NCBI GenBank assembly: GCA_017881705.1
Contig: JADGQP010000078.1
Coordinates: 1 to 6,750, forward strand
DNA: 6,750 bases
Origin: Christensenellaceae bacterium
GTDB lineage: Bacteria; Bacillota; Clostridia; Christensenellales; Aristaeellaceae
Direction: 5' to 3'
Under the pieces are notes generated by a model. It saw only the letters and a list, made by a program, of their open reading frames with translations. It was not told where the DNA came from and searched no databases. Position numbers and translations under genes: made by a program. Below, piece after piece: positions 1 through 5,929 of this stretch (position 1 is the stretch's first letter; each line of letters starts with the position of its first letter).

Positions 1-473
1 CCCATGGGCTGTCCAGCATTTATACGCTTCAGGCGGATAAAAAAACTGCCTATACGGCGATGATCCATGAAATTCAACACGCTCCGGTGTCCAGAGAATG
101 GCTGCATGTGACTTTTCAATCGGTTTCCCTTACGGAGGAAGCCACAGCGGATGTCTCCGTACACCTCAAGGGTCGGGATGTGCTTCTCCATAAGGGCTTT
201 GAATTGCAACAACAGCTGGAATCCATTCAGATCAAGGGCTTGCCGGGCGATTTCCCCGCTTCCATTGAAATAGATGTGAGCAGCATGGAACCGGGCGAAC
301 AGGTTACCATTGCTGATTTGAAACTGCCAAAAGGCGTCACCAGCCTTACGGAATCAGATCGTATGGTCTTTGCTGTTTCCTACCCGAGAATCAGGGAAAA
401 AGAGACGGCTGATAAACAGGCGACACCCGCCGTCGAGACTGTGAAGCCGGCAACAGACAGCGAAGTAAAGTAA
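1..473 (+). CDS. rplY: Ribosomal protein bL25 (Ctc/TL5 family), 3' part
   Basis: The frame is open from position 3 (no stop, so the true start lies left of the window) to TAA at 471-473, giving 156 visible residues. The family binds 5S rRNA in the large ribosomal subunit; long (Ctc-type) members add a C-terminal beta domain. The visible part begins inside the N-terminal 5S-binding domain, with the family signature around IQHAPVSREWLHVTFQ (window 72-119; usual form Q-x-hP-V-x-x-x-x-LHvDF). It continues through the C-terminal domain, with LPGDFPASIEIDVSSMEPGE and IADLKLPKGV matching the usual 'LP.diP..ievDvs.l..Gd' and 'dlklP.gv' blocks. It ends in a charged, low-complexity tail rich in T, E, K and A. 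About 50 N-terminal residues are probably missing. An internal ATG at 60 is not the start, because conserved sequence continues upstream of it. The gene converges on the ABC exporter operon. Family assignment is firm; whether a Bacillus-style 'ctc' name fits better cannot be told here. Confidence 0.85.
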   Translation, partial: HGLSSIYTLQADKKTAYTAMIHEIQHAPVSREWLHVTFQSVSLTEEATADVSVHLKGRDVLLHKGFELQQQLESIQIKGLPGDFPASIEIDVSSMEPGEQVTIADLKLPKGVTSLTESDRMVFAVSYPRIREKETADKQATPAVETVKPATDSEVK

Positions 474-510
474 CAGCCGCCAAGCGCTGGCAATAGAATA
501 TCATGCAAGA

Positions 511-536
511 AAGCCGCGGAGATAATTCCGCGGCTT
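511..536 (+). terminator. Hairpin after the bL25 gene, likely terminator
   Basis: A perfect 10-bp inverted repeat (AAGCCGCGGA / TCCGCGGCTT) with a 6-base loop lies 37 bases after the bL25 stop codon. The stem is GC-rich, but the bases that follow (CCTAGGC) are not a T-run, so it is a weak classical Rho-independent terminator. It is nearly identical to the hairpin at 703-732: the surrounding 34 bases, 505-538 and 699-732, match at 31 positions. Confidence 0.5.
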
Positions 537-540
537 CCTA

Positions 541-660
541 GGCTATTGAAAAAGCCTGATTTCAGGATGTATCAGAGGGCCGCAGCCCTCTGATTGCCGT
601 TCGTATCGACCGGCTTTGCAGGTCGGGCGGGGATTTTGCGGCAGGGCCGCAAACAATACC
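541..660. repeat. Cluster of perfect inverted repeats in the convergent intergenic region
   Basis: The 265 bases between the two convergent genes (474-738) hold no supportable gene but much secondary structure. Besides the twin hairpins at 511-536 and 703-732, there are perfect palindromes at 571-594 (10-bp arms ATCAGAGGGC / GCCCTCTGAT, loop CGCA), 607-625 (5-bp arms CGACC / GGTCG) and 635-653 (8-bp arms TTTGCGGC / GCCGCAAA, loop AGG). A small one lies at 555-566 (CCTGA / TCAGG). Such density suggests a REP/MITE-like intergenic repeat or a structured RNA 3' region. The sequence alone cannot decide between these, and no transposase or terminal target duplication is visible. Confidence 0.5.
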
Positions 661-668
661 CGAAACTC

Positions 669-692
669 AAAAAGCGGCGAAGCCCACTTTTT
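669..692 (-). terminator. Possible second terminator of the ABC exporter operon
   Basis: Read on the minus strand, AAAAAGTGG / CCGCTTTTT forms a continuous 9-bp stem (one G-T wobble) with a 6-base loop GCTTCG, and the 3' arm ends in five T. On the plus strand the wobble becomes a C-A mismatch, so the structure fits a minus-strand transcript better. It lies 46 bases after the stop codon of the second ABC gene, behind the stronger hairpin at 703-732. The core is short, so this is tentative. Confidence 0.35.
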
Positions 693-702
693 TGACAAGC
701 AA

Positions 703-732
703 GGAAGCCGCGGAAATGATTCCGCGGCTTCC
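703..732 (-). terminator. Hairpin at the end of the ABC exporter operon, likely (bidirectional) terminator
   Basis: A perfect 12-bp inverted repeat (GGAAGCCGCGGA / TCCGCGGCTTCC) with a 6-base loop begins 6 bases after the TAA of the second ABC gene. On the minus strand the stem is followed by TTGCTTGT, a mediocre U-tract. On the plus strand it is followed by GTATTTTT, a better one, so it may also stop transcripts coming from the bL25 gene. It is a near copy of the hairpin at 511-536. Confidence 0.6.
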
Positions 733-738
733 GTATTT

Positions 739-2571
739 TTATGCTTCTTCCAAAAGCGTCTGCTGCTTTTCGGCCTTGAACTGGTTGGTGTACAGGTCGC
801 GGTAATACCCCTGCTTCGCCAGCAACTCTTTATGCGTGCCGGATTGGATCATTTCTCCGTCGTGCAGCACCAGAATGCGATCCGCATTGCGTATGGTGGA
901 TAGGCGATGGGCGATGATGAAGCTGGTACGGCCCGCCAGCGCCGTGCGGATGGCTGCCTGTATTTTTTGTTCCGTTTCGGTATCTACGGAGCTGGTTGCC
1001 TCGTCCAAAACGAAGATGGCGGGGTTGGCAATCATCGCGCGGGCAAAGGAGATCAGCTGTTTCTGGCCGGTGGACAGGCGGTTGCCGCCCTCGCCGACGT
1101 CGGTGTCGTAGCCATTTTCCAGCGTCAGTATAAATTCCTCGGCATCCACCAGCCGTGCGGAGGCTTCCACTTCTTCGTCGGTCGCGTCCAACCGGCCGTA
1201 GCGGATGTTTTCGCGCACGGTGCCGGAAAACAGGTGCGGCGTTTGCAGCACGTACCCAAGGTTGGATTGCAGCCAGAGCTGCGAACGTTCCTTGTAATCC
1301 ACCCCGTCGATGAGGATACGGCCCCCGGTGGGTTCGTAGAAGCGGCACAGAAGGTTGACGACGGTGGATTTACCGCTGCCCGTTTCACCGACGATGGCGA
1401 TATTCTGGCCGGCTTTTACCTCCAGGTTGAAATCGGTCAGCACATGCTCGCCGCCCGTATAGCGGAAGGACACGTTTTCAAAGGTGACATCCCCGTGCAG
1501 GGCGGGCCAGTTTTCCCTTTTAGGGTGAAAGTTGTCCCCATACACGGCGACCACTTCGGGCGTGTCAGCAATTTCCGGCTCGGTTTCCAACAGCGCAATC
1601 ACGCGTTCGGCGGCGGCCTGCGCCTGCTGCATCTCGGCGAAACGGCGGGCGATGTTGCTGATGGGGTCAAATATCTGCGTGGCATAGGTCATAAACGCCG
1701 TCAGGGTGCCAATGGACGTGGTGCCCAGTGCGTATACCTGATAGCCGCCGCGGTAGAGCACGAACGCTGTGGCAAAACCGGCCAGCGAAACCACAATGGG
1801 CAGGAAGGTGGCGGAGGTGATAGCGGCCTGCATGGAGGCCCGGCACATACCGTCCGTAAGCTGCGTAAACTCCTGCACGTTCGCTTCTTCCCGCACAAGG
1901 GTTTTGGTGGTTTTAGCGCCTGTGATACCTTCGTTGAACGAGCCGGTGATTTTGCTGTTGATCTTGCGCACCTCGCGGTAGCTGGCCAGGATGCGCTTTT
2001 GGTAATAGCCGGCGATCAGCGCGATAACCGGCACCACGGCCAGCACAGCCAACGCCAGCCGCCAGTTCAGCACCAGCATGGTAATGGAAACGATCAGGAT
2101 ATACGCGGCCGACCACATGAAATCCATCAGCCCCCAAGCCACCGTATCGCCGAGGCGCTGAGTGTCGCTGGTCATACGGGCGATCAGGTAACCGACCGGC
2201 GTGCGGTCGTAGAAGGAAAACGGAAGTTCCTGCAGGTGCTTGAAGCCGAGTCGGCGGATCAGTTTGCACAGGCCGATTTCCACCTGCCCGCACAGGTTGA
2301 TAAAGAAGAAGATGCAGCTGCACTGCCCGATGATAGCCAGCGCGTACATAGCGATAAATCCGCCCAAGCCGTTAAGCGTCCCGACGGCGGCGAAACGGTC
2401 GATCGCCTGGCGGTTCAGCAGGGGGAAGGATACGTCGAACGTGGCGGTGATGGACATCGTGGCCAGGATGGCAATCAGGTGCTTTTTATAGGGTCTGGAA
2501 ATATTCAGCAGTTTTTTCCACACGCTCAGGTCAAGATGCTTGGAATCATTATATTCCTCAAAGTTTTGCAT
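739..2571 (-). CDS. ABC exporter half-transporter, subunit with intact catalytic Glu (YheH/BmrD-like)
   Basis: This 610-residue type IV (exporter) ABC protein is a membrane domain fused to a nucleotide-binding domain. Six membrane segments lie near residues 30-52, 70-92, 148-170, 172-190, 250-274 and 284-303. The ATPase domain carries Walker A GETGSGKST (395-403), Q-loop Gln443, signature LSTGQ (499-503), Walker B ending VLDE with catalytic Glu524, D-loop SSVD (527-530) and switch His555. The signature deviates from LSGGQ, while the catalytic Glu is present. The partner gene just upstream has the opposite pattern, so the two should form a heterodimer with one working and one degenerate ATP site, as in BmrC/BmrD and TM287/288. 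The ATG at 2571 is 6 bases after the partner's stop, with AAAGGGG (2583-2589) lying inside the partner's last codons, which suggests translational coupling. The likely role is efflux of drugs, lipids or peptides; the substrate is unknown. The linker at 330-358 is somewhat long. Confidence 0.93.
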   Translation of the reverse strand: MQNFEEYNDSKHLDLSVWKKLLNISRPYKKHLIAILATMSITATFDVSFPLLNRQAIDRFAAVGTLNGLGGFIAMYALAIIGQCSCIFFFINLCGQVEIGLCKLIRRLGFKHLQELPFSFYDRTPVGYLIARMTSDTQRLGDTVAWGLMDFMWSAAYILIVSITMLVLNWRLALAVLAVVPVIALIAGYYQKRILASYREVRKINSKITGSFNEGITGAKTTKTLVREEANVQEFTQLTDGMCRASMQAAITSATFLPIVVSLAGFATAFVLYRGGYQVYALGTTSIGTLTAFMTYATQIFDPISNIARRFAEMQQAQAAAERVIALLETEPEIADTPEVVAVYGDNFHPKRENWPALHGDVTFENVSFRYTGGEHVLTDFNLEVKAGQNIAIVGETGSGKSTVVNLLCRFYEPTGGRILIDGVDYKERSQLWLQSNLGYVLQTPHLFSGTVRENIRYGRLDATDEEVEASARLVDAEEFILTLENGYDTDVGEGGNRLSTGQKQLISFARAMIANPAIFVLDEATSSVDTETEQKIQAAIRTALAGRTSFIIAHRLSTIRNADRILVLHDGEMIQSGTHKELLAKQGYYRDLYTNQFKAEKQQTLLEEA

Positions 2572-2577
2572 GATCTT

Positions 2578-4434
2578 TTAAGCCCCTTTCACGGCAGGGT
2601 CGCCGTTCATTTCGTCTTCCAGCGCGGACTGGATCAGGTAGATGCGCTTATACAACCCTTCCTGAGCGATCAGCTGCTCGTGGGAACCCAGCTGAACGAT
2701 ACTGCCGTTTTGCATCACGGCGATCACGTCGGCCTCCGCGAGGGTCGTAAGCCGGTGAGAGATGATAAATGTGGTGGCGTGGGGAGTGCCGTCAGCGCGC
2801 TCCTGACGCAGCGCCTCGCGGATGGCACGGTCGGTTTCCGTGTCCACGGCCGACAGGGAATCATCAAAAATGAGGATGTCGTTTTGCTTTAACAGTGTGC
2901 GCGCGATGGCGATGCGCTGTTTCTGCCCGCCGGAAAGCGTTACGCCGCGTTCGCCCACCAGGGTGTCGTAGCCGTTTTCAAACCCTTCAATAAACTCGTG
3001 GGCGTTTGCGATGCGCGCGGCGGCGCAGACCATTTCATCGGAGCAACCTTTCTGGGCGATGCCGATGTTGTTACGCACGCTTCGGGAGTAGAGGAAGGGC
3101 TCCTGCAATACCAGCCCCACGTGGGAACGCAGGTATTGTTTGCGAATGTGGTTAATGTTCACGCCGCCGATGAGAATCTCTCCGCGGGTTACGTCGTAAA
3201 GACGCTGCAGCAGGTGGACCATCGTGGATTTTCCGCTGCCCGTTGCGCCCAGCAGCGCCATGGTTTGCCCTCGCTTCACCGTAAGGTTGATATCCGCCAG
3301 CACCTCGCGGCCGTCGTCGTAAGCGAAACCCACGTGGCGAAACTCGATATCCCGGTCGATTGGGTAATCCCCGGCGTCGGGAGTGTCCTTTTCCGGCTCG
3401 GTTTCCAATATTTCACTGATGCGGCCAAAGGACACCGTAGCCTTGCCCAGATCCGAGAGGATACGCCCAAGCTGGCGGATAGGCCACAGCAGCATGGAGA
3501 TATAACTTACGAAGATCACCATTTGCCCCAGGCTGAGTTCCAGAGGCGCGGTTACCACCATCACAACCCCGCACACCACCGTGATGCCTGTTTGCAGCAT
3601 GGACAGGGTGTCCGAACCGCCCCAGTATACGGACAGAAGGTGAACCAGCTTCATGGATTTTCGGTAATAATCCTCGTTGGCGGCGTCGAACTTGTCTTCC
3701 TCAAAAGCCGCGCGCCCGAACGCGCGTACCACGCGCACGCCTGTAAGGTTTTCCTGAAGCGTTGCGCTCAGCTTGCCTTCGGCCTCGTCCGCGCGCAGAA
3801 AGTACTTGCGCACAAGGTTGAAAAACGCAAACGCGAACACGAACAGCGGCGGCACCAGTACCATCGAGTACAGCGTCATGCGTACGTTGATGTTTAAAAG
3901 CACCGCCAGCGCGATCGCCACCATGGCTATGGCGTGGAAAATCTCCACCAGCTGCGAGGCAAGGAAACCGCGCACGGTGTCCACGTCTGATGTGCAGCGC
4001 TGAATCAGGTCGCCCGTCTGCGCCTTCACGTGGTATTCGTAGCTGAGGTTTTGCAGGTGGCTGTACAGCCTGTCGCGCATGGTTTTTGAAAACCGCTCGC
4101 TCGCCTGCGCCGTCCAGCGGCCGCGCAGGTACTGGAACACGCCGCCCACGGCGTACAGAACGATCATGCCGACGGCGACCAGCCACAGGTGTTCCATCAG
4201 GTAGGGTATGCCGCCGCGTGCCATCATCCAGGATGCGGCGGGTTCCGGCAGGGTGATTGCGGCATCCGGCTTGTGGTTGGAAACGTTCACCAGCGCGTCG
4301 ATGGTACCGGCCAACACCAGCGGTGCGATCAGGCCGGTGCCTACGCTGACCACCATCGCGCAGATCGCGCCCAGATATTTCAGCAGGTTTCCTTTCATGA
4401 AACTGTACAGGATCTTACGTCTGGATTTTGTCAT
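2578..4434 (-). CDS. ABC exporter half-transporter, subunit with degenerate ATP site (YheI/BmrC-like)
   Basis: This is a 618-residue ABC exporter subunit, first gene of the exporter operon. Membrane segments lie near residues 17-45, 80-102, 160-182, 184-206, 272-296 and 302-321. The ATPase domain has Walker A GATGSGKST (396-404), Q-loop Gln444, a canonical LSGGQ signature (500-504), Walker B IFDD in which Asp525 replaces the catalytic Glu, D-loop SAVD and switch His560. An Asp there is the hallmark of the degenerate half of heterodimeric exporters. Its LSGGQ would complete the working site built on the partner's Walker A/B. The start is ATG at 4434, because GGAGG at 4440-4444 sits 5 bases before it. 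A TTG at 4446 in the same frame would add four residues but overlaps that Shine-Dalgarno. The first external loop (46-79) is about 30 residues longer than in the partner. Expression is probably controlled by the attenuator directly upstream. Family and pairing are firm; the substrate is unknown. Confidence 0.93.
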   Translation of the reverse strand: MTKSRRKILYSFMKGNLLKYLGAICAMVVSVGTGLIAPLVLAGTIDALVNVSNHKPDAAITLPEPAASWMMARGGIPYLMEHLWLVAVGMIVLYAVGGVFQYLRGRWTAQASERFSKTMRDRLYSHLQNLSYEYHVKAQTGDLIQRCTSDVDTVRGFLASQLVEIFHAIAMVAIALAVLLNINVRMTLYSMVLVPPLFVFAFAFFNLVRKYFLRADEAEGKLSATLQENLTGVRVVRAFGRAAFEEDKFDAANEDYYRKSMKLVHLLSVYWGGSDTLSMLQTGITVVCGVVMVVTAPLELSLGQMVIFVSYISMLLWPIRQLGRILSDLGKATVSFGRISEILETEPEKDTPDAGDYPIDRDIEFRHVGFAYDDGREVLADINLTVKRGQTMALLGATGSGKSTMVHLLQRLYDVTRGEILIGGVNINHIRKQYLRSHVGLVLQEPFLYSRSVRNNIGIAQKGCSDEMVCAAARIANAHEFIEGFENGYDTLVGERGVTLSGGQKQRIAIARTLLKQNDILIFDDSLSAVDTETDRAIREALRQERADGTPHATTFIISHRLTTLAEADVIAVMQNGSIVQLGSHEQLIAQEGLYKRIYLIQSALEDEMNGDPAVKGA

Positions 4435-4439
4435 ACGTT

Positions 4440-4444
4440 CCTCC
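4440..4444 (-). promoter_or_regulatory. Ribosome binding site that fixes the start of the first ABC gene
   Basis: On the minus strand GGAGG lies 5 bases before ATG (4434-4432). It excludes the in-frame TTG at 4446-4444, which overlaps it. The site lies 17 bases beyond the 3' arm of the attenuator terminator, so it is transcribed only in readthrough transcripts. Confidence 0.85.
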
Positions 4445-4458
4445 AAATAAAATCAAAT

Positions 4459-4497
4459 AAAAAACAGGCTTTCTGCACGAGCGCCGAAAGCCTGTTT
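4459..4497 (-). terminator. Intrinsic terminator in the leader of the ABC exporter operon (attenuator)
   Basis: On the minus strand AAACAGGCTTTC (4497-4486) and GAAAGCCTGTTT (4473-4462) form a perfect 12-bp stem with a 12-base loop. The T-run ends at 4459, followed by further T-rich sequence. This is a textbook Rho-independent terminator. It lies upstream of, not downstream of, the gene it faces: the Shine-Dalgarno and ATG of the first ABC gene follow at once. It must be bypassed for the exporter to be made, which is what an attenuator does. It would also stop readthrough arriving from nagA. Confidence 0.85.
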
Positions 4498-4547
4498 GAA
4501 GATCATGCCGTACCCGACGTTTTTCGTCAGTACTCGGCTAAACAGAC
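4490..4547 (-). promoter_or_regulatory. Predicted antiterminator structure competing with the attenuator
   Basis: GTCTGTTT (4547-4540), inside codons 39-41 of the leader ORF, can pair over 8 bp (one G-U) with AAACAGGC (4497-4490), the 5' arm of the terminator. An alternative register pairs GCCTGT (4551-4546) with ACAGGC (4495-4490). The bases between form their own hairpin: GCC 4538-4536 with GGC 4509-4507, GTAC 4533-4530 with GTAC 4513-4510, and GACG 4528-4525 with CGTC 4519-4516, loop AAAAA. That hairpin contains the leader stop codon, TGA at 4529-4527. A ribosome at that stop would cover the antiterminator arm and let the terminator fold. A ribosome held earlier would leave the arm free. 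Pairings are seen in the sequence; the switching behaviour is inferred. Confidence 0.6.
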
Positions 4548-4661
4548 AGGCGGGCGCAATTTGACCGAATCAACCGTGGCAAACGGACGGATAGACATAA
4601 GGATCCCCTTGATGCTCAGGTTGATCTGCATATTGATGCCAATATCCCAATTCATGCTCAT
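4527..4661 (-). CDS. Leader peptide of the ABC exporter operon (44 aa)
   Basis: On the minus strand an ATG at 4661 opens a 44-codon frame ending TGA at 4529-4527. A strong Shine-Dalgarno, AAAGGGGG (4678-4671), lies 9 bases upstream, and a consensus promoter begins about 70 bases upstream. A second in-frame ATG is codon 3. The peptide starts MSMNWDIGIN and is methionine- and isoleucine-rich in its first half. Its second half carries Arg-Pro-Pro at residues 36-38 and ends VCLAEY. I recognise no family and it has no signal-peptide or membrane character. Its place between promoter and attenuator, with its last codons forming one arm of the antiterminator, suggests that the act of translation is what matters. 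This parallels BmrB upstream of bmrCD in B. subtilis. Codon 41 is TTA, a codon that is scarce in the neighbouring genes. It could still be a small functional protein. Confidence 0.72.
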   Translation of the reverse strand: MSMNWDIGINMQINLSIKGILMSIRPFATVDSVKLRPPVCLAEY

Positions 4662-4705
4662 TCCGGTGCGCCCCCTTTCCGTGCGTATTTTCAAACCTGT
4701 GCTTG

Positions 4706-4734
4706 AGTATAACCAATCCGTATGCGTCTGTCAA
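4706..4734 (-). promoter_or_regulatory. Sigma-A promoter of the leader-ABC exporter operon
   Basis: On the minus strand the -35 box TTGACA (4734-4729) is a perfect match. A 17-base spacer separates it from the -10 box TATACT (4711-4706). A T- and A-rich tract (about 4741-4770) precedes it and may act as an UP element. Transcription should start near 4700-4698, giving a leader of roughly 265 bases before the first ABC start codon. Such a strong promoter fits constitutive initiation with control by attenuation. Confidence 0.88.
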
Positions 4735-4785
4735 GGCAGATTTTCATATTTCTGAAAAAAAGATAAATCGACATAAAAACCGTGT

Positions 4786-5904
4786 TCACAATGCTTCGCC
4801 GCCCAGGTATACCTGCTTCAAGGTCAGGTCGCTTGTGCATAAAAGCAAATCCGCACGCTTGCCCACGTCGATCACGCCGATATCGTCGGCGCCGATGACG
4901 CGCGCGGGGTTGGCTGTGGCGCAACGAACCGCGTCCTCGAGCGCGATCCCCATGGCTACGGCGTTGCGTACGCAATCAAACAGCGTAGCTACCGAACCGG
5001 CGATGGTGCCGTCCGCTAGCGTCGCGCGGCCGTCCCGCACGGTAACGCGCTGCCCGCCCAGCAGGCAGCTGCCGCCCGGAACACCTGTGGCGGCGATGGC
5101 GTCGCTGACCAGGCAAAGACGCTCCGGCCCGAACAGTTTAAACGCCGCGCGCACCACACTCGGGTGAACGTGCACGCCGTCGCAGATCAGCTCCGCTGTT
5201 ACGTTCGCGCGCTCCGCCGCCGCTCCGATCACTCCGGGCTCGCGGTGCAAAAGCGGGGGGATGGCGTTAAAAAGGTGCGTTACGTGAGTCGCGCCGGCGT
5301 TGAAACCCGCCGAGGCTTGCTCGTAGTTTGCGTTGGTATGCGCCTGCGATACCGTAACTCCCTGCGCCGCCACGGCGCGGATAAACTCCGCAGCGCCTTC
5401 CAGCTCCGCCGCCACGCACGCGATACGGATCATGTTCCTCGCAGTGTTTTGCAGCCTTGTAAACTGCGCAAGGTCAGGTGCACAAAGGTTTTCGGCCGCC
5501 TGAGCGCCTTTTTTTGCGGCGCAGAAATAGGGGCCTTCCATCGTGATGCCGCGGATTACCGCCGCGCGCTCCGGCACTTCGTCGGAAAAACGTACGGCGG
5601 TACGGTACGCGCGTGCCAGCGTTTCTTCCGGCAGGGACATCGAGGCGGGGCTGAACGCGGTTACGCCCACGCTGGCCAGAAAGCGCGCCATTCGCGTAAG
5701 ACCATCCAGATCGCCGTCCGAAAAATCCGCGCCGCTGTTGCCGTGCAGGTGAATATCCACCAGCCCGGGTATCAGCAGGTCGCAACCGGCCGGAGCGGCG
5801 TCGCTTCGCGGCTCCAGGCGCAGTATATGCCCGTTTTCCGTAAAAACATCGCCAAAATGAAAGCGGAAGTCCTTCCCGAAGTAGGAAACGTTTTGAAATA
5901 TCAT
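4786..5904 (-). CDS. nagA: N-acetylglucosamine-6-phosphate deacetylase
   Basis: NagA removes the acetyl group from GlcNAc-6-phosphate, giving GlcN-6-phosphate for NagB or cell-wall precursor synthesis; it acts in the cytosol. The 372-residue length is usual for the family (E. coli 382). Family landmarks of the metal-dependent amidohydrolase fold are visible. PGLVDIHLHG carries the HxH metal pair at His52/His54, and TMEGPYF has metal ligand Glu123. His189 sits in QAHTNANY and His210 in THVTHLFNA. CDGVHVHP includes His245, and LVSDAIAATG has the catalytic Asp268. The intact HxH resembles Bacillus-type two-metal enzymes rather than E. coli NagA. The ATG at 5904 has GGAGGG (5918-5913) 8 bases upstream and follows the nagB stop by 25 bases, so the pair is an operon in the order nagB-nagA. 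No clear terminator follows TGA, so readthrough into the exporter leader is possible. Assignment is firm. Confidence 0.96.
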   Translation of the reverse strand: MIFQNVSYFGKDFRFHFGDVFTENGHILRLEPRSDAAPAGCDLLIPGLVDIHLHGNSGADFSDGDLDGLTRMARFLASVGVTAFSPASMSLPEETLARAYRTAVRFSDEVPERAAVIRGITMEGPYFCAAKKGAQAAENLCAPDLAQFTRLQNTARNMIRIACVAAELEGAAEFIRAVAAQGVTVSQAHTNANYEQASAGFNAGATHVTHLFNAIPPLLHREPGVIGAAAERANVTAELICDGVHVHPSVVRAAFKLFGPERLCLVSDAIAATGVPGGSCLLGGQRVTVRDGRATLADGTIAGSVATLFDCVRNAVAMGIALEDAVRCATANPARVIGADDIGVIDVGKRADLLLCTSDLTLKQVYLGGEAL

Positions 5905-5929
5905 GGCAGAATCCCTCCGGCTTCACGGT

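Noticed and set aside
474..738. CRISPR array or tRNA in the hairpin-rich intergenic region.
   Set aside because: The repeats are two imperfect copies plus unrelated palindromes, without regular spacers, and no cloverleaf with T-loop or anticodon arm could be built.
616..903. A 95-codon plus-strand frame beginning in the convergent intergenic region.
   Set aside because: It runs through the palindromes and the terminator hairpin and then antisense into the ABC gene. There is no Shine-Dalgarno and no recognisable protein.
907..2892. A 661-codon open frame on the plus strand, opposite both ABC genes and across their junction.
   Set aside because: It is in exact codon register with both minus-strand genes (and with the 6-base gap between them), so its stops would need TTA, CTA or TCA in the real genes. 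These codons are avoided here, which opens the frame for free. The product is Gly/His/Gln-rich with no recognisable domain, while the opposite strand carries full ABC motifs.
2998..3897. A 299-codon plus-strand open frame opposite the first ABC gene.
   Set aside because: It is in the same register as the real gene on the other strand, with no domain and no ribosome binding site seen.
4444..4446. A TTG start adding four residues to the first ABC gene.
   Set aside because: The TTG overlaps the GGAGG that serves the ATG at 4434, and it has no Shine-Dalgarno of its own because the attenuator's T-rich tail lies directly upstream.
4189..4755. A 188-codon plus-strand frame covering the exporter leader.
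   Set aside because: It is antisense to the 5' end of the first ABC gene and to the promoter, leader ORF and terminator. All of the regulatory signals here read on the minus strand.
4741..4785. A possible terminator after nagA, from the T-run near 4759-4753.
   Set aside because: The T-run is not preceded by a stable stem; only a 4-bp CAGA/TCTG pairing is near, and it lies on the wrong side. It reads better as an A/T-rich upstream element of the exporter promoter.
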